Source of the DNA: an uncultured Maribacter sp.
GTDB lineage: Bacteria; Bacteroidota; Bacteroidia; Flavobacteriales; Flavobacteriaceae
Length of the DNA stretch: 64,000 nucleotides
NCBI RefSeq assembly: GCF_947495965.1
Contig: NZ_CANMBB010000003.1
Span: forward strand, 124,001-188,000
Reading direction: 5' to 3'
The notes under the pieces were generated by a model that ran no database searches, was not told the origin of the DNA, and was given only the letters and a program-made list of their open reading frames with translations. Positions 59,905 through 64,000 of this stretch are shown here, one piece after another (the first letter of the stretch is position 1; every line of letters begins with the position of its first letter). Both the position numbers and the translations under genes were made by a program.

Positions 59905-60332
59905 TCTGATAATAGCTTAACGAACAGTGTATACTCATCAAAAGAGACCTTTCCACTGAATATCTTGATAGAGGTTTGTATCAATTTTTTTGCCATAACA
60001 TCATCAAATCCAATACCTATCGCATACCTTTTAATCAGGTGCATTTCAAGTTCATCAATCTCATGATCTGCATAAATCATGCAAAACAATTCATAGATGT
60101 ATTCAAAGCGTTCTTTTATGGATGTTACCATAGGCAAAGGATAGCTAGAAATATTATTCATTATTTCCTTGTGCTGTTCTTCACTAATATCAAGCTTTCT
60201 TGAAAAGTTGTTCAACATTTCCTGCTCTGCTTTGTTCACTTTCCCATCCACCAAAGCCATATTGACTATTGCTGCAAAATGCAGTACATTCCGTTTCTGG
60301 GTTCCAGACTCATATATTTGTGATATAGACAT
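59901..60332 (-). CDS. TerB-like helical protein
   Basis: This 143-aa all-helical protein resembles the TerB/DjlA-N fold: FAAIVNMALVDGKVNKAEQE (19-38) followed by EIMNNISSYPLP and a second repeat YELFCMIYADHEIDELEMHL. Acidic residues in the D.(K/E)....E positions match the family's metal-binding helices. TerB-like proteins occur in stress and defence settings. It overlaps the HD gene by 4 bp and starts 46 bp after the eRF1-like gene. Confidence 0.75.
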   Translation of the reverse strand: MSISQIYESGTQKRNVLHFAAIVNMALVDGKVNKAEQEMLNNFSRKLDISEEQHKEIMNNISSYPLPMVTSIKERFEYIYELFCMIYADHEIDELEMHLIKRYAIGIGFDDVMAKKLIQTSIKIFSGKVSFDEYTLFVKLLSE

Positions 60333-60378
60333 TTTATGTGTGTTTTTAGTTTATTAATTCTTTGCATTTAAAAAGACC

Positions 60379-60792
60379 TTACCATCGAAAGTTTAAAAAA
60401 GTGTCAGCTTCTGTGAGCAACTCATTTTCCGTTCGATGATTATGGGTTGCTATATGCCCCATTATCTTTTTACCTAGATTCTTATAGTGTTTGTTTATAT
60501 ATGCCTCTAGGTTTTCACCCTCATTGGCACTTCCTTTTCCATGTGCAGCTATGAGCAGAAAATCGAAATCCGAAATTTCTTTTATTATTTTTTTAAAAAA
60601 GCGGTGCTCATCATTCTTTGATTTGCCACCTGCATTATTTTTTATTTTACCCACTGCTTTCCAATCATCACTGTGTTTATGTTTCTTTTCAGGATTTTGA
60701 GTAAACTCATTGCTTCTTTGATATAAAATTGCTTCCTGATGGTCTAACTTCAGCAGACCGATTTTACTGTTTTTAATGTCATTGATGAACAT
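60379..60792 (-). CDS. eRF1-like (BaeRF/host attachment-type) domain protein
   Basis: This 137-aa protein reads IGLLKLDHQEAILYQRSNEF at the start, KKIIKEISDFDFLLIAAHGK in the middle and GHIATHNHRTENELLTEADT at the end. The order (strand-helix start, central FDFLLI strand, closing H..TENEL..EA..F) follows the bacterial eRF1-type domain family, often annotated as host attachment or translational machinery protein. Function in bacteria is not established. It lies 28 bp after the TolC-family gene. Confidence 0.55.
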   Translation of the reverse strand: MFINDIKNSKIGLLKLDHQEAILYQRSNEFTQNPEKKHKHSDDWKAVGKIKNNAGGKSKNDEHRFFKKIIKEISDFDFLLIAAHGKGSANEGENLEAYINKHYKNLGKKIMGHIATHNHRTENELLTEADTFLNFRW

Positions 60793-60820
60793 CTTTATTT
60801 TTTTTAATTACTGATATTTT

Positions 60821-62260
60821 TTATTTCCATCCACCTCCAAGAGCGCGGTATACTGAAATTCTAGCCATCATCTGCTCTTTTTTGGTTTCTACAAGTTCTA
60901 TTTTGGATTCTAACGCATCTCGTTGTGTGAGCAATACTTCCATATAATCTGCACGGGCCGACTGAAAGAGTTGGTTTGATATTTCTATGGATTTTGTGAG
61001 CGCATTGACCTGTTCATTTTTAAACTCATAATTCTTTTTCAAGTTCTCAATATTGGACAGCTCATTGGTTACTTCCATATATCCGTTCAAAATGGTTTTC
61101 TCATACTCAAAAACGGCTCTTAATTGTTTGGCGTTAGCATTAGCATATTCGGCTTTAATAGCATTTCTATTGATTAAAGGACCAACAACATCACCAGCCA
61201 AACTATAAAGAAGAGATTCAGGGGTTGAAGTCAAAAATTTTGGTTTAAATGCCTCCAGTCCGACTCCTGCCTTTAAACCGAACGATGGATAAAAATTGGC
61301 TCTTGCTGCTTTTACATCTAATTTGGAAGCTGCCAATTCATACTCAGCCCTTCTTATATCTGGGCGATTTTGTAATAATTGCGACGGTATCCCTGCAGAT
61401 ACCGCATCAATAGAAGTACCTAAGAAACTTTCTGAGATTCTGGTAATTGGCATAGGCTGTCTACCCATCAAAAAGTTGATTCTGTTCTCAGTTTCAACAA
61501 TCTGTTGCTTCACTTCATATTTACCACTTCTGTTTTTTAATACCTCGGCTTCAAAACGTTTTACCGCCAACTCGGTAGCACGAGCAGCTTGTTTTTGAAG
61601 TTTGACAATTTCTAGGGCATTTTGTTGAATTTCAAGATTCTGTTCTATGATAGCTAATTGATTATCTAGGGCAATCAATTCGTAATAAGCATCGGCTATT
61701 TCAGCCACCAGATTGGTTACCATAAAATTCTTGCCTTCCATACTGGCGAGATACTCCATCACCGCTGCTTTCTTTGAATTGCGCAGTTTCTTCCATACAT
61801 CAAGCTCCCAAGAAGCAAACAGTCCTGCAGTATAGTTCTGTAACGGGTCAGGAAATGCTTCTTCTTCTCGTATTGGCAAGTTGCCCTCCACAGCACCATT
61901 ACGGGTAAATTCTCCCACTTTTTCAACTTCTGCTCCTGCCTGATAATTCACGAAAGGAAGATACTCTCCCTTTCGTGCTTTAATTTCATTTTTGGCAACT
62001 GCTATCTGCTGCAACACGATGTTTAATTCTTGATTATTCACCAGTGCAGTGTCAATAAGAGCACTCAAATATGGGTCGGAGAAAAAATCCTTCCAGGGAA
62101 CCACGCCACTATTAAGCGTGTCGTTCAATTGTTGCTTATACACTTCTGGGACAGTTGTATTTGCTTCCCGTATGTTCTTAGTTGGCACACAAGACTGTAG
62201 GAACGCCACCAGAACTAAAAGAAGGATATATGATTTTTTATGTTTGAATATTGTTTTCAT
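60821..62260 (-). CDS. OprM/NodT-type outer membrane efflux lipoprotein
   Basis: This 479-aa TolC-superfamily channel has a lipoprotein signal (LVLVAFLQSC, Cys24). The two OEP repeats are present, with family motifs such as FFSDPYLSALIDTALVNNQE and LLQNRPDIRRAEYELAASKL. It forms the exit duct of the RND multidrug pump encoded upstream; its ATG shares one base with the pump's stop codon (62260), which indicates coupled translation. Likely substrates are lipophilic compounds rather than metals. Confidence 0.93.
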   Translation of the reverse strand: MKTIFKHKKSYILLLVLVAFLQSCVPTKNIREANTTVPEVYKQQLNDTLNSGVVPWKDFFSDPYLSALIDTALVNNQELNIVLQQIAVAKNEIKARKGEYLPFVNYQAGAEVEKVGEFTRNGAVEGNLPIREEEAFPDPLQNYTAGLFASWELDVWKKLRNSKKAAVMEYLASMEGKNFMVTNLVAEIADAYYELIALDNQLAIIEQNLEIQQNALEIVKLQKQAARATELAVKRFEAEVLKNRSGKYEVKQQIVETENRINFLMGRQPMPITRISESFLGTSIDAVSAGIPSQLLQNRPDIRRAEYELAASKLDVKAARANFYPSFGLKAGVGLEAFKPKFLTSTPESLLYSLAGDVVGPLINRNAIKAEYANANAKQLRAVFEYEKTILNGYMEVTNELSNIENLKKNYEFKNEQVNALTKSIEISNQLFQSARADYMEVLLTQRDALESKIELVETKKEQMMARISVYRALGGGWK

Positions 62261-64000
62261 TACTTATTCGTTTTTTTTCTAGCTGTAAGCTTTTGTAACA
62301 GTTTCTTTATGCGGGTCAATTCCATTTTGGTTTCACTTTTACCTTCAGATGTTCTCATAAACTCTTCGGAAACCGGTTCATCGGACTCGTTTTTAATCAG
62401 TCCGCGACCATCGGCCATTCTACCAAAAATGTAGTACAGTCCAGGAATTACCAAAACACCAATTAAGGTTCCAATAAGCATTCCTCCCATAGCGGAACCA
62501 CCAATGGTTCTGTTTCCAATGGCGCCTGCTCCTGTAGCAATTACCAATGGAATCAATCCAGCAATAAATGAAAAAGAGGTCATGAGAATAGGACGAAAAC
62601 GCATCTTTGCGCCTTCAATGGCCGCAGCCAGTACAGTGGCACCTTCACGTCTACTTTGTACGGCAAATTCAACAATAAGCACCGCATTTTTACCGAGTAG
62701 TCCAACCAACATGATGAGTCCAATCTGAGCGTATACATCATTGGCTAAGCCCATCATTTTAAGCAACAGGAATGAACCGAAAATACCAACGGGCAATGAT
62801 AATATCACCGCCAAAGGCAATAGAAAACTCTCATATTGGGCGGCTAAAACGAGGTAAACAAATATCAATACCACTGCAAAAATGTAAATGGATTCGTTTC
62901 CACGACCAGCCTCATCATAGGAAAGTCCTTCCCAAGCGATATCATATCCACGGGGTAACTTTTCTTTGGCTACTTCACGAATGGCTTTGATGGCATCATC
63001 ACTGGTATACCCTGCCGCTGGAAGCCCCCTAATCGCTGCTGAATTATACAGGTTGTAACGGGTAATCTCATTAGGTCCCAATTTTTTTTCCAAGGTCATA
63101 AAAGAAGAATAGGGTACCATTTCTCCTGTTTCATTCTTAACAAAGAGTTTTTCCAAATCAGACGGAAGTCTACGGTATTCTGGACCTGCCTGTGTATACA
63201 CTTTAAAGAATCGTCCGAACTTAATGAATCCCTGCTCATAGGTACTTCCTATAAGAATGTTCAGGTTCTCCATTGCTTTTCCAATGGAAACCCCTTTTTG
63301 CATGGCCGCTTTATTATTGACCTTAAGCTCATACTGTGGATAGTTTGCCGCAAAAAAGGTAAAAAGCCCTGTGAGTTCTTTTCTTTCGCGCAACGCATCC
63401 ATAAAGGCATTGTTTATTTTCTCGAATTCCTGATAATCCGTACCATCTGTCTTATCCAACAGACGCATTGAAAATCCACCCGAAGACCCAAAACCAGGTA
63501 CTGCAGGAGGTTCAAAATATTCAATTACGGCACCTAAATCCTTACTTTCCTCTTCCAATTCCTCCATGATTTCATGTACCGATTTGTCCCGTTCTGACCA
63601 GGGTTTCAAATTGATTAAACAAGTACCGGCATTGGAGCCACGTCCTTCCGTCATAATCTCATATCCTGCAAGTGATGAAACAGATTCTACGCCTTCCGTT
63701 TCTTCACATAACAACTGTAGATTTCTCGCAACCTCATTCGTGCGCTCCAATGTAGCACCTGGGGGAGTCTGAATTATAGCATAAATAGTACCCTGGTCTT
63801 CATTTGGTATAAATCCTGCAGGCAAAACCTTATTGGTTACAAAGATTCCTACGCAGAAAGCTATTAGAATACCAAAAGTGACAACTCTTCTGTTTACAAT
63901 ACGCGTTAAAATGCCAACATAACGTCCTGTCAACTTCTCAAATCTGCCATTGAACCAATCAATAAATCGGTTGATTGGTGTTTTCTTCCTTGGTTTGTTG
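62260..64000 (-). CDS. HAE1-type RND multidrug efflux pump (5' part beyond the window)
   Basis: The frame is open to the right edge, so about 580 C-terminal residues of an AcrB/HAE1-type permease are visible. Seen are PAGFIPNEDQGTIYAIIQTP, the second periplasmic porter domain, the LAAQYESFLLPLAVILSLPV stretch, the GLIMLVGLLGKNAVLIVEFA helix and the RFRPILMTSFSFIAGLIPLV helix, followed by a charged tail (about 520-557). An in-frame TTG at 63933 should not be taken as the start, because NRFIDWFNGRFEKLTGRYVG continues upstream of it in typical RND fashion. The adaptor gene is expected to the right. Confidence 0.93.
   Translation of the reverse strand, partial: NKPRKKTPINRFIDWFNGRFEKLTGRYVGILTRIVNRRVVTFGILIAFCVGIFVTNKVLPAGFIPNEDQGTIYAIIQTPPGATLERTNEVARNLQLLCEETEGVESVSSLAGYEIMTEGRGSNAGTCLINLKPWSERDKSVHEIMEELEEESKDLGAVIEYFEPPAVPGFGSSGGFSMRLLDKTDGTDYQEFEKINNAFMDALRERKELTGLFTFFAANYPQYELKVNNKAAMQKGVSIGKAMENLNILIGSTYEQGFIKFGRFFKVYTQAGPEYRRLPSDLEKLFVKNETGEMVPYSSFMTLEKKLGPNEITRYNLYNSAAIRGLPAAGYTSDDAIKAIREVAKEKLPRGYDIAWEGLSYDEAGRGNESIYIFAVVLIFVYLVLAAQYESFLLPLAVILSLPVGIFGSFLLLKMMGLANDVYAQIGLIMLVGLLGKNAVLIVEFAVQSRREGATVLAAAIEGAKMRFRPILMTSFSFIAGLIPLVIATGAGAIGNRTIGGSAMGGMLIGTLIGVLVIPGLYYIFGRMADGRGLIKNESDEPVSEEFMRTSEGKSETKMELTRIKKLLQKLTARKKTNK

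Noticed and set aside
63867-63933. Start of the HAE1 pump at the in-frame TTG 63933
   Set aside because: The frame continues upstream with typical RND sequence to the window edge, so the gene is truncated rather than short.
1-64000. CRISPR arrays, insertion sequences, rRNA genes
   Set aside because: I found no regularly spaced repeats of CRISPR type, no transposase frames with terminal repeats and no rRNA sequence.

Overview
The window is about 64 kb of AT-rich DNA with the gene content and style of a marine member of the Flavobacteriia (Bacteroidetes). Evidence: TraE-TraN conjugation genes and an RteC homologue of Bacteroidetes type, lipoprotein glycosidases typical of algal-polysaccharide loci, a TPR-transmembrane-LuxR-like regulator, HYC_CC_PP and DUF3347 proteins, scarce Shine-Dalgarno sequences, and several TAnnTTTG-type -7 boxes. 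Two parts can be separated: chromosomal-looking DNA (1 to about 29,160) and an integrative conjugative element (ICE) that begins near 29,170 and runs off the right edge.

Positions 1-3,770 hold a truncated AraC-type regulator and a stress/envelope group: an MscS channel, Dps, a DUF2383 protein, a DUF1328 protein and a small acidic lipoprotein. Positions 3,835-13,820 are a minus-strand operon, uxaC - GH2 - GH2 - GH117 - GH29. This set of exo-acting enzymes fits the end-stage breakdown of agar/porphyran-like red-algal galactans. A divergent, membrane-anchored DNA-binding protein (13,964-15,115) is a candidate regulator, with a repeat/palindrome cluster in the shared promoter region. Then come a ThuA-like protein, an NTP/NDP-exchange-type transporter, a short-chain dehydrogenase with an unusual signal-like N-terminus, the TPR/HTH regulator and a DUF2490 protein.

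Positions 21,131-28,764 are a tight plus-strand operon, usp - SLC13 transporter - pckA - pta - ackA. It looks like an oxygen-limitation/fermentation module. A Crp/Fnr-like dyad (TGA-N6-TCA) lies about 40 bp upstream of the predicted transcription start. The operon is followed by a 3' remnant of a cytochrome c peroxidase-like gene.

At 29,168-29,180 there is a short piece matching the 3' end of a tRNA (probably tRNA-Pro) on the minus strand next to a terminator hairpin. I interpret this as the ICE attachment end. The ICE then carries a CDF metal transporter, a minus-strand block traE-F-G-I-J-K-M-N, a divergent amidase, a defence cargo (38,642-47,049), ICE housekeeping genes (DnaC/IstB-like ATPase, replication-initiator-like protein, HTH_17 protein, RteC), a Cus-type copper/silver efflux operon, an AraC regulator, an HD/TerB pair, an eRF1-like protein and an RND multidrug pump cut by the right edge. 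No integrase, relaxase or coupling protein is visible, so they should lie to the right.

The most interesting part is the eight-gene, largely overlapping operon at 38,791-47,049: an XRE regulator, DndC, DndD, DndE, a GIY-YIG nuclease-like protein, DndB, a GHKL (Hsp90/MORC-like) ATPase and an unrecognised 310-aa Rossmann-like protein. It encodes a DNA phosphorothioation core without dndA and without recognisable dndFGH restriction genes. The GIY-YIG protein, the GHKL ATPase and the 310-aa protein are therefore candidates for an alternative phosphorothioate-dependent effector module.
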